Shown: positions 52,749 to 62,640, counted from the first letter of the stretch. The stretch: 64,000 nt of DNA from Saccharothrix algeriensis (GCF_016907655.1 NZ_JAFBCL010000001.1:3506001-3570000), one strand, 5' to 3'. A program made the numbers and translations. Notes: generated by a model not told the origin, from the sequence alone.

Positions 52749-53578
52749 CGGCCCCCCTGACGAAGTTCCACCCGCCTGGACAGCGCGTCGGCCAACCGCC
52801 CCGACGGCACCGAGAGCAGCACGAACAGCAACCCCGCCACCACCAGCGGGGTGAAGTTGTACGACCGCGCCTGCTCGATCTGCGCGGCCCGCACCGCGTC
52901 GACCGCGCCCAGGACGGAGATCAGCCCGCAGTCCTTCTGCAGCGCCACGAAGTCGTTCAGCAGCGCCGGCGTCACCCGCCGGACGGCCTGTGGCAGCACC
53001 ACCAGCCGCAGGGTCTTGCGCGGGCCCAGGCCCAGCGACCGGGCCGCCGCCACCTGGGACGGGTGCACCGACTCGATGCCCGCGCGGAACACCTCGGCCA
53101 CGTACGCCGTGTAGGCCAGCACCAGCGCCGCGCCGCCCAGGACGACGTGGTCGTTGGGCACGCCGGCCAGCCGCAGCGCGGGCAGGCCGAAGCCGACCAG
53201 GTAGAGCAGGATGATCAGCGGGAAGCCGCGGAACAGGTCGACGTAGGCCGTGGCCAGCACGCGCAGCGGGAACCACACCGGGCCGCGCAGCGTGCGCACG
53301 GTGGCGATCCCCAGCGCGAGCAGCAGGATCAGGGTTCCGCACACCAGCAGCACGCGTAAGTTGAGCCACAGGCCCTCCAGCACGGCGGGCAGCGCCCGCC
53401 ACGCCGTCTCGGCGTCGAAGAACGACTCCCGCACCCGCGGCCACCCGGGCGAGCCGGTCACGGTGAAGTAGGCGGCGACGGCGAACACCGCGGTCGACAG
53501 CAGCGCGACCAGGGTGGACCGCCGCGACCGGGAGCGCTTGTAGGCCAAGCGCTCCCGTTGCAGCGCGCTGACCGTCAC
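52745..53578 (-). CDS. Polar amino acid ABC transporter permease
   Basis: This 277-residue HisM/GlnP-type permease has an N-terminal basic region, five to six membrane helices, AYVDLFRGFPLIILLYLVGF and the EAA loop EVFRAGIESVHPSQVAAARSLGL, which contacts the ATPase. It is a single permease gene, so it would form a homodimer. Coupled to genes on both sides by 4-bp overlaps. Confidence 0.94.
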   Translation of the reverse strand: MTVSALQRERLAYKRSRSRRSTLVALLSTAVFAVAAYFTVTGSPGWPRVRESFFDAETAWRALPAVLEGLWLNLRVLLVCGTLILLLALGIATVRTLRGPVWFPLRVLATAYVDLFRGFPLIILLYLVGFGLPALRLAGVPNDHVVLGGAALVLAYTAYVAEVFRAGIESVHPSQVAAARSLGLGPRKTLRLVVLPQAVRRVTPALLNDFVALQKDCGLISVLGAVDAVRAAQIEQARSYNFTPLVVAGLLFVLLSVPSGRLADALSRRVELRQGGR

Positions 53579-54426
53579 TTCAGCTCGGGTGCGTTACCCG
53601 CGGTCGACAGCCAGTCCTGCTCCAGCCGCGCCAGCGTGCCCTTCGAGCGCAGGGCCTCGACGGCGTTGGACACGCAGCCGGTCAGCGGGCTGCCCTTGTC
53701 CAGCACGATGCCGAACTGCTCGGGCCGGCCGTCGCCGGCGGGCACCTGGCCGATGATGTGGCCGTCCTCCAGGTCGGTGGCCGTGATGGCGAAGGCGGTC
53801 GGCAGGTCCACCACCACCGCGTCGATCTGCCCGGCCCGCAGGGCGGCCTTGGCGTCGTCGTTGGTGTTGTAGACGGCGACGTCCTGCTCGGTGGACAGCC
53901 GCTCGGCGGCCTCGAACGACGTGGTGCCCACCTGCGCGCCGATCTTGACCTGCTTCAGCTCCGCTAGGGTCTTCACCGAGGCGGCCTTCGAGGACTTGAG
54001 CGTGATCACCGCCTGGGCCACGTCGTAGTACGGCGCGGAGAAGTCGACGGCCTGCCGGCGCTCCTCGGTGATGGAGAACTCGTTGATGTCGGCGTCGTAG
54101 GTCTTCTTGCCGGGTTGGATGGCCGCGTTGAACGGCACCCGCGTCCAGACGACGTCGGCCTGGGCGTAGCCGAGTTCCCCGGCGACCGCGTAGGCGACGG
54201 CGGACTCGAAGCCCTTGCCGTTGGTCGGGTCGTCGTCGACGAACCAGGGCGCGTAGGCCGGCTGGTCGGTGCCGAAGGTGATCTTGCCCGGCGTCAGGGT
54301 CGCCAGCTTGTCCTTCGTGCAGGCGACGCCGTCGACCGCGGTCGGCGTGGCCGAGGTCGGGTCGGCGGGGGCGCAGGCGACCGCGACGAGGGCGGTCGCG
54401 GCGAGGAGCAGTCCGGGTGCGCGCAT
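53575..54426 (-). CDS. Amino acid ABC transporter substrate-binding lipoprotein
   Basis: The 283-residue protein has a lipobox (VAVAC, Cys18). The SBP_bac_3 fold shows [74 protein letters not shown] and [12 protein letters not shown]. It probably binds glutamine, glutamate or another polar amino acid. The operon starts here, opposite purC, and the shared intergenic region holds an 18-bp palindrome. Confidence 0.94.
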   Translation of the reverse strand: MRAPGLLLAATALVAVACAPADPTSATPTAVDGVACTKDKLATLTPGKITFGTDQPAYAPWFVDDDPTNGKGFESAVAYAVAGELGYAQADVVWTRVPFNAAIQPGKKTYDADINEFSITEERRQAVDFSAPYYDVAQAVITLKSSKAASVKTLAELKQVKIGAQVGTTSFEAAERLSTEQDVAVYNTNDDAKAALRAGQIDAVVVDLPTAFAITATDLEDGHIIGQVPAGDGRPEQFGIVLDKGSPLTGCVSNAVEALRSKGTLARLEQDWLSTAGNAPELK

Positions 54427-54444
54427 GGGAGAATCTTGCCGCAG

Positions 54445-54462
54445 GTGGGAAGCCCTTCCCAC
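54445..54462. promoter_or_regulatory. 18-bp perfect operator-like palindrome between purC and the ABC operon
   Basis: GTGGGAAG-CC-CTTCCCAC. It lies 18 bp upstream of the ABC start codon and 15 bp upstream of the purC -10 box, so one regulator could act on both divergent units. The regulator is unknown. Confidence 0.6.
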
Positions 54463-54476
54463 GATGTGGCGGCAAG

Positions 54477-54482
54477 TAGGCT
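54477..54482 (+). promoter_or_regulatory. -10 box TAGGCT (leaderless) of purC
   Basis: TAGGCT, 7 nt before GTG 54490. Confidence 0.6.
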
Positions 54483-54489
54483 TCGGGCC

Positions 54490-55380
<891 letters not shown>

Positions 55381-55416
55381 CGGGTATTGGCGGGGCGTTG
55401 CCCGTGGCGCGGTCTC

Positions 55417-55520
55417 CTGCGCTTTTCACGCAGCGATGCCGCACCTCGTGCGCTTTGAGCGCGGTGGTGGTGCACCTCATGCGCTTTGCATGAAGTGGTG
55501 CTGCACCTCGTGCGCACACC
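55417..55520. repeat. 31-bp tandem hairpin repeats before palindrome copy D
   Basis: Units starting GCACCTCGTGCGC lie at 55441, 55472 and 55503 (exact 31-bp period), preceded by a diverged unit. Each has a small hairpin whose stem sequence changes but stays paired: CTGCG/CGCAG (55417-55433), TGCGC/GCGCG with one U-G (55449-55463), CATGC/GCATG (55478-55492). Confidence 0.8.
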
Positions 55521-55528
55521 GGTTGCTT

Positions 55529-55659
55529 CGTGTTCTCCTCCCCGTACGGCCTGGGCGCAGCCCGATCATGTTTGTCGGGGGGTGTCAAGCACGCTTTTCG
55601 CTTGACGCCCCCCGACAAACATGATTGCCTTCGGCAGGCCGTGCGGGGAGGAGAACACG
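55529..55659 (+). repeat. Nested palindrome, copy D
   Basis: Outer 25-bp arms are at 55529-55553 and 55635-55659; both carry the same 3-bp insertion relative to other copies (CTC in one arm, GAG in the other). Inner 26-bp arms are at 55565-55590 and 55600-55625, around the loop ACGCTTTTC. The one outer and one inner mismatch are both U-G on the plus strand. Confidence 0.95.
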
Positions 55660-55845
55660 ACCGCTCTTTCTTTTCCTCCTCCTTGGGGGCCTCTCGGCCG
55701 CTCTTCTTACTTGGGCCGCGCACCGATCCGGGTAAGAATCGGTGCGGTACGGATCTAATTGGTGCTGTGCGGATCTAAGCTGAAGAGCTAAAAGAGTCCT
55801 CGCCGGACAGGCAGGCCGCCAAGGAGAAGGAAAAGAAAGAGCGGT

Positions 55846-55970
55846 CGTGTTCCCCCCGCATGACCTGTCAAAGACGACCATGCTTTTCCTGGGGGTGCAA
55901 GCGAAAAGCGTGCTTGCACCCCCAGGAAAAGCATGGTAGCCCTCCGGGCAGGCCATACGGGGAGAACACG
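55846..55970 (-). repeat. Nested palindrome, copy E
   Basis: Outer 22-bp arms are at 55846-55867 and 55949-55970 (three mismatches, all G-U on the minus strand). Inner 25-bp arms are perfect at 55878-55902 and 55912-55936, around the loop GAAAAGCGT. Confidence 0.95.
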
Positions 55971-56193
55971 AAGGCACCGGTCTGCACTGGGCGTGCCGAA
56001 AACCTTCAAAGCTGCTAGCCGCGGTCGGATTGTGCGGGCTGTGTGAATTGCGCGAGTCGGGCCGTGCGGGTGGGGCCGGGGCCTGGACCGGGGTCGGGTC
56101 TCAAGTGGGGTTGGGTGGTCGTTCGCGCGATCGGTTCCGGGGTGTCATCTGGTGGCCAAGCGGGCGACACGCCGGTGCGGCGCACTGGAGGGC

Positions 56194-56913
56194 ATGGTCG
56201 CGACCCTGGTGGTTTCGCTGTCCGGTATCGGGCCGAGCACGCTCGGTCGGTGCGTCGACCTGGCGCGGGAGCTGGACGGGCGGCGGGTGCCGTTGTCGCT
56301 GTTGCTGGCGCCGCGCAAGGCGGTGCCGGGCGAGGCGCTGGACTGGGTGTCGGAGCGGGTGCGCGGGCGGGACGTGCTGGTGCTGCACGGCTTCGACCAC
56401 AGCGCCGACCCGTGCCACCGGCCCGTGTCGTTGCGGCGGAGGGCCGAGTTCTCGGCCCTGCCGGCGCACGAGGCGGGTCTGCGGTTGGTCGCGGCCCGGG
56501 CCGCGCTGCACCGGCTGGGGCTGGTGACCGACGTGTTCGCGCCGCCGGGGTGGCTCGCGTCGCCCGGCACGGTGGTGGCGCTGCGCCGGCACCGGTTCGC
56601 GGTGTGCGCGGACATGGCGGGCGTGCGGGACCTGCGGACCGGGGACGTGCGGACCGGCCGGGTGCGGGTGGTGGGCGAGCACTGGAGCCACCTGCTCGGC
56701 GTGGGGCGGGCGGCCCGGCGCGGCGGGTTCGTGCGGATCGGCGTGGACGCGGCCGACCTGGAGCGGGCCGGTGTGCGGGACGTGCTGCTGGAGTCGATCG
56801 ACCTCGCCCTGCACCACGGCGCCGAGGCCGCGACCTACAGCTCGGCCGACTCGCCGCGCGGCAGCACCCGGAACTCCACGCCCTCGGGCGCGGTGCCCGC
56901 CAGGACGCGGTAG
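56194..56913 (+). CDS. DUF2334/polysaccharide deacetylase-like protein
   Basis: This 239-residue protein starts VATLVVSLSGIGPSTL, with RRVPLSLLLAPRK, DVLVLHGFDHSADP and FAPPGWLASPGTVVALRRH, the pattern of DUF2334 proteins related to NodB-type deacetylases. Not all metal ligands of active deacetylases are evident. ATG 56194 has GGAGG 5 nt upstream; ATG 56152 is possible. The last 79 bp overlap the converging MBL gene, and the tail (ADSPRGSTRNSTPSG) looks unlike the rest. Confidence 0.75.
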   Translation: MVATLVVSLSGIGPSTLGRCVDLARELDGRRVPLSLLLAPRKAVPGEALDWVSERVRGRDVLVLHGFDHSADPCHRPVSLRRRAEFSALPAHEAGLRLVAARAALHRLGLVTDVFAPPGWLASPGTVVALRRHRFAVCADMAGVRDLRTGDVRTGRVRVVGEHWSHLLGVGRAARRGGFVRIGVDAADLERAGVRDVLLESIDLALHHGAEAATYSSADSPRGSTRNSTPSGAVPARTR

Positions 56914-57446
56914 TACAGCTCGGTGCGGGCGAGGATCGCCTCGTGGACCGGCACCGCGACCCGCGGGCCGACGGCGGCCAGGAAGTCGGCCGCGTCGGAC
57001 AGCTTCATCCAGGGCGCGGCGGCGGGCAGGGCCAGGACGTCGACCCGCTGCCCGGGCGCGGTCAGCGAGTCGCCGGGGTGGTAGAACGCGCCGTGGTCGA
57101 CCAGGTAGCCGACGTTGACCGGCACCTCGACCGCGGGGTGGATCCGCTCGTGCGGCGCGTCGACCACGTGCACGTGCGCGCCGCCGACGGCCAGCACGTC
57201 CCCCGGCCGCGCGGGCGTGGCGCCGGCCAGTTCCTCGGCCGCGTAGAGGGTCGCGCCAGGGTTGGCGGCGAGCAGGTCGGGCAGGCGGTCGACGTCCAGG
57301 TGGTCGGGGTGCGAGTGGGTGACCAGCACGGCGTCGAGCCCGGTGACCTCCTCGAACCCGGTCGACCAGGCGCCCGGGTCGAACAGCAGCCGCGCCGCGC
57401 CGGTGTCCACGAGCAGGCACGAGTGTCCGAAGTGGACTATCCGCAT
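56835..57446 (-). CDS. Metallo-beta-lactamase-fold hydrolase
   Basis: The 203-residue protein has the UlaG-like/RomA-like start MRIVHFGHSCLLVDTG, the metal-binding HSHPDHLD, then YHPGDSL and a late PVHEAILA, giving the zinc ligand set. The substrate is unknown; the short form suggests a small-molecule hydrolase. ATG 57446 has GGAGGGAG upstream. The 3' end overlaps the DUF2334 gene on the other strand by 79 bp. Confidence 0.87.
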   Translation of the reverse strand: MRIVHFGHSCLLVDTGAARLLFDPGAWSTGFEEVTGLDAVLVTHSHPDHLDVDRLPDLLAANPGATLYAAEELAGATPARPGDVLAVGGAHVHVVDAPHERIHPAVEVPVNVGYLVDHGAFYHPGDSLTAPGQRVDVLALPAAAPWMKLSDAADFLAAVGPRVAVPVHEAILARTELYYRVLAGTAPEGVEFRVLPRGESAEL

Positions 57447-57540
57447 GGTTCGCTCCCTCCGGCGGCGGGCAGGCCGCGCGCCATCGTGCCACGCCCCGGC
57501 GGCGACGGCCCGGCCGCTCGGGTACCCGCTCGGGGCGCGC

Positions 57541-58512
57541 TCAGCCCACCGCGGTGAGCAGGGCCTCCTCGGCGTCCGCCGGGAGGCCGGCGCGGCGCGG
57601 CCGGTCGAGGCCCAGGGCGCGCTCGTGCGCCAGCGAGTCGACCGCCGTTTCGGCCGTCGACCGGACCCGCAGGCCGGCCGCCAGGGCGGGCCCGGCGTCG
57701 CGGAACATCAGGGAGCGGTGCGTGGCGGGCAGCCACAGCGGCAGGCTGCGCGGACCGGACCACGGCGCGACCTCGTGCCGGTGCAGGACCTCCTCGGGGA
57801 CGCGCACGAGCTCGGTGCCCTGCGGCGCGACCGCGCCGGCGACCTCCCCGAGCACCAGGCTCAGCGGGTTGGCCGGCCCGATGGCGTCGAACGTGCCGGT
57901 GGTGCGGTGCTCGGCGGAGTCGACGACCCACGCGGCCAGGTCGCGCACGTCGACGTGCTGGGCGGGCTGGTCCGGCACGTCCGGGACGGCGACCCGCCCG
58001 CCCCGCGACAGCCGGTTGGCCCAGTAACCGAACCGGTCACTCCTGTCACCGGGTCCGGTGATCAGCCCGGCCCGCACGATGAACGCGTCGTCACCGCGGA
58101 CCTCGCGGACCGCGTCCTCGCTGGCGACCTTGACCGACCCGTACCGCTCGGGCGTCATCGGCGCGCCCGGCTCGTCCTCCAGCGGCGGCAGCGTCTCCGT
58201 GCGCCCCGGTGTGGCGTGGTCGGCGTAGACCGAGCAGCTGGACACGAACGCCCAGTGCCCGGCGCGCAGGGAGCGCACCGCCTCGCGGACCCAGGTGACC
58301 GACATCGTGGCGAGGTCGACCACCGCGTCGAACGACTCCCCGGCCAGCGCGCCGAGCCCCTGGTCCCGGTCGACGGGCACGTGCGCGGCGCCCTCCGGGA
58401 CCTGCCCGGACCGGCCGCGGACCGCGCAGAGCACCTCGTGACCCCGCCGCACCGCCTCGGCGGCCACCGCCCTGCCGAGGAAGACCGTCCCGCCCAGCAC
58501 CAGGATCCGCAT
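57541..58512 (-). CDS. NAD-dependent epimerase/reductase-like protein
   Basis: This 323-residue extended-SDR protein has the Rossmann motif MRILVLGGTVFLGRAVA (GGxxFLG), DAVVDLATMSV, SSCSVYAD and a Y-x3-K-like RYGSVKVASE. The domain resembles plant-type and bacterial NAD-dependent epimerase/isoflavone-reductase-like proteins. The substrate is unknown. ATG 58512; divergent from the DUF3800-like gene. Confidence 0.85.
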   Translation of the reverse strand: MRILVLGGTVFLGRAVAAEAVRRGHEVLCAVRGRSGQVPEGAAHVPVDRDQGLGALAGESFDAVVDLATMSVTWVREAVRSLRAGHWAFVSSCSVYADHATPGRTETLPPLEDEPGAPMTPERYGSVKVASEDAVREVRGDDAFIVRAGLITGPGDRSDRFGYWANRLSRGGRVAVPDVPDQPAQHVDVRDLAAWVVDSAEHRTTGTFDAIGPANPLSLVLGEVAGAVAPQGTELVRVPEEVLHRHEVAPWSGPRSLPLWLPATHRSLMFRDAGPALAAGLRVRSTAETAVDSLAHERALGLDRPRRAGLPADAEEALLTAVG

Positions 58513-58632
58513 GGTGCCCACCCTGGAGACAGGGCGGTCCGCCCGCCAGCCCGTCCGCCCAGGGCGAACAACGCGAACACCCGTTCGGGCGGAGCCGTTC
58601 CAGCCGGACCGGGTGGCTGCCGATGCACGGTC

Positions 58633-59166
58633 GTGACAGTGCACGTGTTCGTCGACGAATCCCGCCGCAACGACACCTACTACCTGGCGGCGGCCGTCAT
58701 CCAGCCGAAGGATCTGGCCCCCCTGCGCAAGCGGCTGCGCGCCCTGCTGTTCCCCGGCCAGCGCGAGCTGCACTTCTACAAGGAGAAGCCCGCCCGGCGG
58801 CGCTCCATCCTCGCGGCGCTGGCCGGGGCGGACCTCCGGGTCGACCTCTACCGCGCGGGCTGCCGCGGGGGCGAGGAGGAGGGCCGGCAGCGGTGCCTGG
58901 CGAGGCTGGTGGACGACGTGCTGGACCTCGACGGCCACCGGCTCGTCCTCGACAGCCGCCAGGAGCGCGACGCGCACGACAAGCTCACCATCCGCCGCGC
59001 GCTGGGCAAGCGCCCGCGCGAGACGGGCGTGGTCTACGAGCACTTGGACAGCGCGGTGGAGCCGCTGCTGTGGCCGGCGGACATCGCGGGCTGGTGCCAC
59101 GGCGCGGGTGGCGACTGGGCGCGCCGGGCCGCTCCGCTGATCGGCTCGGTGATCGGCCTGGACTGA
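58633..59166 (+). CDS. DUF3800-like (RNase H-fold) protein
   Basis: The 177-residue protein begins VHVFVDESRRNDTYYLAAAVI, the DES start of DUF3800-type RNase H-like proteins. A Lys/Glu-rich ELHFYKEKPARRRSIL follows, then LVLDSRQERDAHDKLTIRRAL and a C-terminal LWPADIAGWCHGAGGDW. Acidic residues at D8, E9 and later D positions could form a metal site. DUF3800 members occur in defence and mobile contexts, but none is seen here. GTG 58633. Confidence 0.65.
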   Translation: MTVHVFVDESRRNDTYYLAAAVIQPKDLAPLRKRLRALLFPGQRELHFYKEKPARRRSILAALAGADLRVDLYRAGCRGGEEEGRQRCLARLVDDVLDLDGHRLVLDSRQERDAHDKLTIRRALGKRPRETGVVYEHLDSAVEPLLWPADIAGWCHGAGGDWARRAAPLIGSVIGLD

Positions 59167-59305
59167 GCCGGACTCCGGACCGGGCCCGGACAGCGCGAAG
59201 CGCGGCCGCCGACCGTCCGGAGGGGGACCGCGCTCACTTCCTCGGCTTACGGGCCGAAGCTGGGACCAGGTTAGCAGCCGGCCGGGCCGCCCGGCGCGCC
59301 TCGAC

Positions 59306-59324
59306 CGGGTGAACTCGGGTGAAC
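59306..59324. promoter_or_regulatory. CGGGTGAAC direct repeat upstream of purS
   Basis: CGGGTGAAC occurs at 59306 and 59316, one DNA turn (10 bp) apart and 46 bp before the purS -10 box. Related CGGGTGA words lie upstream of the type VII module at 37206-37287. The rest of the 250-bp spacer 59167-59416 shows nothing else clear. Confidence 0.4.
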
Positions 59325-59369
59325 GTGTGCCGCCCGCCACCTGTGAAGTGGATGAACACCCAGCTCAGG

Positions 59370-59375
59370 TAGGCT
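59370..59375 (+). promoter_or_regulatory. -10 box TAGGCT of purSQL
   Basis: TAGGCT lies 41 nt before the purS GTG, with a GGGAG site between; leadered transcript for the purS-purQ-purL operon. Confidence 0.55.
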
Positions 59376-59416
59376 CTGCCAGTACCGCCAGCCCTCCTAC
59401 CAGGGAGCAGCCTGTC

Positions 59417-59656
59417 GTGGCCCGAGTCGTCGTCGACGTCATGCCGAAGCCCGAAATCCTCGACCCGCAAGGACAGGCGGTGGCCAACGCGCTGCCGCGC
59501 CTCGGTTTCGACGGAATCACCACTGTCCGCCAGGGCAAGCACTTCGAGCTGGAGGTCGCCGACGACGTCGACGACGCCGCGCTCGCCAGGATCGCCGAGA
59601 CCTTCCTCGCCAACCCCGTGATCGAGGACTGGGTCGTCAGGCGGGTCGACGCATGA
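59417..59656 (+). CDS. purS: FGAM synthetase subunit PurS
   Basis: Small structural subunit that bridges PurQ and PurL in formylglycinamidine ribonucleotide synthetase. This 79-residue protein shows [37 protein letters not shown] and [12 protein letters not shown] 59417 has GGGAG upstream. The stop overlaps the purQ start (ATGA). Confidence 0.95.
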   Translation: MARVVVDVMPKPEILDPQGQAVANALPRLGFDGITTVRQGKHFELEVADDVDDAALARIAETFLANPVIEDWVVRRVDA

Positions 59657-60324
59657 GGGTCGGGGTCATCACGTTCCCCGGCACGCTGGACGACGTCGAC
59701 GCCGCCCGCGCCGTCCGGTACGCCGACGGCGAGGCCGTGGCGCTGTGGCACGCCGACCACGACCTCAAGGGCGTGGACGCCGTGGTCGTGCCCGGCGGGT
59801 TCTCCTACGGGGACTACCTGCGGGCCGGGGCCATCGCCCGGTTCGCGCCGGTCATGCGCGAGGTCGTCGACGCGGCGGCCAAGGGGATGCCGGTGCTGGG
59901 CATCTGCAACGGCTTCCAGGTCCTCTGCGAGGCCCACCTGCTGCCCGGCGCCCTGACGCGCAACGACAAGCTGCACTTCGTGTGCCGCGACCAGTGGCTG
60001 CGGGTGGAGAACAACGAGACCGCCTGGACCTCCCGGTACGACCGGGGCGCCGAGGTCCTCGTGCCGCTGAAGTCCGGCGAGGGCGGCTACCAGGCCGACG
60101 CGGAGACCCTCGCGGAGCTGGAGGGCGAGGGCCGGGTCGTGTTCCGCTACGCCGGCGGCAACCCGAACGGCTCCCGCAACGACATCGCGGGCATCGCCAG
60201 CGCCAACGGCCGGGTCGTCGGCCTGATGCCGCACCCCGAGCACGCGATCGACGCCCTCACCGGCCCGAGCGACGACGGCCTGGGTATCTTCCTGTCCCTG
60301 CTGGACGCGGTGGTGAGCGCGTGA
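59653..60324 (+). CDS. purQ: FGAM synthetase glutaminase subunit PurQ
   Basis: Class I glutamine amidotransferase that supplies ammonia to PurL. The 223-residue protein has [36 protein letters not shown], the nucleophile elbow [11 protein letters not shown] (catalytic Cys), and MPHPEHA (catalytic His). It is coupled to purS and purL by 4-bp overlaps. Confidence 0.97.
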   Translation: MRVGVITFPGTLDDVDAARAVRYADGEAVALWHADHDLKGVDAVVVPGGFSYGDYLRAGAIARFAPVMREVVDAAAKGMPVLGICNGFQVLCEAHLLPGALTRNDKLHFVCRDQWLRVENNETAWTSRYDRGAEVLVPLKSGEGGYQADAETLAELEGEGRVVFRYAGGNPNGSRNDIAGIASANGRVVGLMPHPEHAIDALTGPSDDGLGIFLSLLDAVVSA

Positions 60325-62582
60325 GCACCGACACCGTCGGCAACGCCGAGGCCACGCCCGACCAGGAGCAGCCCTACAAGGAGCTGGGCCTCAAGGACGA
60401 CGAGTACGCCCGCATCCGCGAGATCCTCGGCCGCCGCCCCACCGACGCCGAGCTGGCCATGTACTCGGTGATGTGGAGCGAGCACTGCTCCTACAAGTCG
60501 TCCAAGGTGCACCTGAAGTACTTCAGCGACACCACCACGGACGAGATGCGCGCCAGGATGCTCGCGGGCATCGGCGAGAACGCCGGCGTGGTCGACATCG
60601 GCGACGGCTGGGCGATCACGTTCAAGGCCGAGAGCCACAACCACCCGTCCTACGTCGAGCCCTACCAGGGCGCGGCCACCGGGGTCGGCGGCATCGTGCG
60701 CGACATCCTGGCGATGGGCGCCCGGCCGCTGGCCGTGATGGACCCGCTGCGGTTCGGCCCGGCCGACGCGCCGGACACCCGCCGGGTGCTGCCCGGCATC
60801 GTCGCGGGCGTCGGCGGCTACGGCAACTGCCTCGGCCTGCCCAACATCGGCGGCGAGGTGGTCTTCGACGCGACCTACGCGGGCAACCCGCTGGTCAACG
60901 CCCTGTGCGTGGGCGCGATGCGGGTCGAGGACCTGCACCTGGCGCACGCCAGCGGCACCGGCAACAAGATCATCCTCTACGGCGCGCGCACCGGGCTCGA
61001 CGGCATCGGCGGCGTCAGCGTGCTGGCGAGCGAGACGTTCGACGACACGGCGGGCAAGCGCAAGAAGCTGCCCAGCGTCCAGGTCGGCGACCCGTTCACC
61101 GAGAAGGTGCTGATCGAGTGCTCGCTGGAGCTGTTCCGCGAGAAGCTCGTCGTCGGCATCCAGGACCTCGGCGGCGCCGGCCTGTCCTGCGCCACGAGCG
61201 AGCTGGCCAGCGCGGGTGACGGCGGGATGCGCGTGCACCTCGACCGGGTCCCGCTGCGCGCCACCGGCATGACGCCGGCCGAGGTGCTCTCCAGCGAGTC
61301 GCAGGAGCGCATGTGCGCGGTCGTGCGGCCGGAGGACGTGGACGCGTTCATGGCGGTCTGCGCCAAGTGGGACGTCATCGCCACCGAGATCGGCGAGGTC
61401 ACCGAGGGCGACCGGCTGGTCATCACCTGGCACGACGAGGTCGTGGTGGACGTCCCGCCGCGCACCGTCGCGCACGAGGGCCCGGTCTACCGGCGGCCGG
61501 TCGAGCGCCCGGCGGACCAGGACGCGCTGCAGGCCGACACCCCCGACGCGCTGCCCAGGCCCGCGAAGGAGGAGCTGCTCGACCTGGTCAAGACCATGGC
61601 CGCGTCGCCCAACCTGGCGTCCAAGCGGTGGGTCACCCAGCAGTACGACCGGTACGTGCGCGGCGGCACGGTGCTCGCGCAGCCGGCCGACTCGGGCATG
61701 ATCCGGATCGACGAGTCGACCAACCGGGGCGTCGCGCTGTCCACGGACTGCAACGGCCGCTACACCCGGCTCGACCCGTACGCGGGCGCGCAGCTCGCGC
61801 TGGCCGAGGCTTACCGGAACGTGGCCACCAGCGGCGCGACCCCGGTGGCGGTGACGAACTGCCTGAACTTCGGCTCGCCCGAGGACCCGGGCGTGATGTG
61901 GCAGTTCGAGCAGGCCGTGAAGGGCCTCGCGGACGGCTGCGTCGCGCTGGGCATCCCGGTGACCGGCGGCAACGTCAGCTTCTACAACCAGACCGGCGCG
62001 ACGGCGATCCTGCCGACGCCGGTGGTGGGCGTGCTGGGCGTGATCGACGACGTCCGCCGCCGCATCCCGACCGGCATCGGCGCGGAGGCGGGCGAGACGC
62101 TGCTGCTGCTCGGCGAGACCCGGGCGGAGTTCGGCGGCTCGGAGTGGGCGCACGTGGTGCACGGCCACCTGGGCGGCCTGCCGCCGGCGGTGGACCTGGC
62201 CCGCGAGAAGCTGCTCGGCGAGGTGCTGGTGGCCGGGTCGCGGGACGGGATGCTGTCGGCCGCGCACGACCTGGCCGAGGGCGGCCTGGCGCAGGCGCTG
62301 GTGGAGACCTGCCTGATCGGCGAGACCGGCGCGCGGGTGTTCCTGGGGGGCGACCTGTTCACCGAGCTGTTCAGCGAGTCCGCCGGCCGGGTGCTGGTGG
62401 CCGTGCCGCGCACCGAGGAGCTGCGGTTCACCGACATGTGCACCGCGCGCGGCCTGCCGTGGCGCAAGGTCGGCGTGGTGGACCCGGAGTCGGACTCGCT
62501 GGAGATCCAGGAGCTGGGCCGGCTCGGGCTGGCCGAGCTGCGCGCCGCGTGGGAGGGCACCCTCCCGGCGCTGTTCGACTGA
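60321..62582 (+). CDS. purL: FGAM synthetase large subunit PurL
   Basis: ATP-dependent conversion of FGAR to FGAM, using ammonia from PurQ. The 753-residue small-type PurL shows [12 protein letters not shown] near the N-terminus, [25 protein letters not shown], the G-rich [39 protein letters not shown] and [14 protein letters not shown]. The duplicated PurM-like halves are complete. GTG 60321 overlaps the purQ stop. Confidence 0.97.
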   Translation: MSTDTVGNAEATPDQEQPYKELGLKDDEYARIREILGRRPTDAELAMYSVMWSEHCSYKSSKVHLKYFSDTTTDEMRARMLAGIGENAGVVDIGDGWAITFKAESHNHPSYVEPYQGAATGVGGIVRDILAMGARPLAVMDPLRFGPADAPDTRRVLPGIVAGVGGYGNCLGLPNIGGEVVFDATYAGNPLVNALCVGAMRVEDLHLAHASGTGNKIILYGARTGLDGIGGVSVLASETFDDTAGKRKKLPSVQVGDPFTEKVLIECSLELFREKLVVGIQDLGGAGLSCATSELASAGDGGMRVHLDRVPLRATGMTPAEVLSSESQERMCAVVRPEDVDAFMAVCAKWDVIATEIGEVTEGDRLVITWHDEVVVDVPPRTVAHEGPVYRRPVERPADQDALQADTPDALPRPAKEELLDLVKTMAASPNLASKRWVTQQYDRYVRGGTVLAQPADSGMIRIDESTNRGVALSTDCNGRYTRLDPYAGAQLALAEAYRNVATSGATPVAVTNCLNFGSPEDPGVMWQFEQAVKGLADGCVALGIPVTGGNVSFYNQTGATAILPTPVVGVLGVIDDVRRRIPTGIGAEAGETLLLLGETRAEFGGSEWAHVVHGHLGGLPPAVDLAREKLLGEVLVAGSRDGMLSAAHDLAEGGLAQALVETCLIGETGARVFLGGDLFTELFSESAGRVLVAVPRTEELRFTDMCTARGLPWRKVGVVDPESDSLEIQELGRLGLAELRAAWEGTLPALFD

Positions 62583-62592
62583 AGCCGGCGGT

Positions 62593-62629
62593 GCGGTGGC
62601 CGGGGGCGTGCGGCGCCCCCGGCCACCGC
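62593..62629. terminator. Bidirectional terminator between purL and the lysozyme gene
   Basis: Perfect 15-bp arms (62593-62607, 62615-62629), 7-nt loop, 11 bp after the purL stop and 12 bp from the converging stop. Confidence 0.75.
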
Positions 62630-62640
62630 TCGCGCGGGCG

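Larger units (their letters stand above)
55529..55999. repeat. Composite palindromic element R2 (copies D and E head-to-head)
   Basis: About 470 bp, homologous along its length to R1 (43768-44208), with the same order: palindrome D, CTCCTCCTTGG flank, central hairpin GCACCGAT/ATCGGTGC (55720-55745), CCAAGGAG flank, palindrome E, tail GGCACCGGTCTGCACTGGGC. A 20-30-bp extra repeat (GGTGCTGTGCGGATCTAA) sits in the middle. It lies between purC and the DUF2334 gene; the 813-bp spacer has no gene. Confidence 0.9.

Noticed and set aside
58633..59166. Defence or toxin-antitoxin island around the DUF3800-like gene
   Set aside because: Neighbours are an epimerase, an MBL hydrolase and purine genes. 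No restriction, nuclease or antitoxin partner is present.
59167..59416. tRNA or small RNA gene in the purS upstream spacer
   Set aside because: No cloverleaf, TTCRA arm or CCA-like end could be built. No tRNA or rRNA was seen elsewhere in the window.
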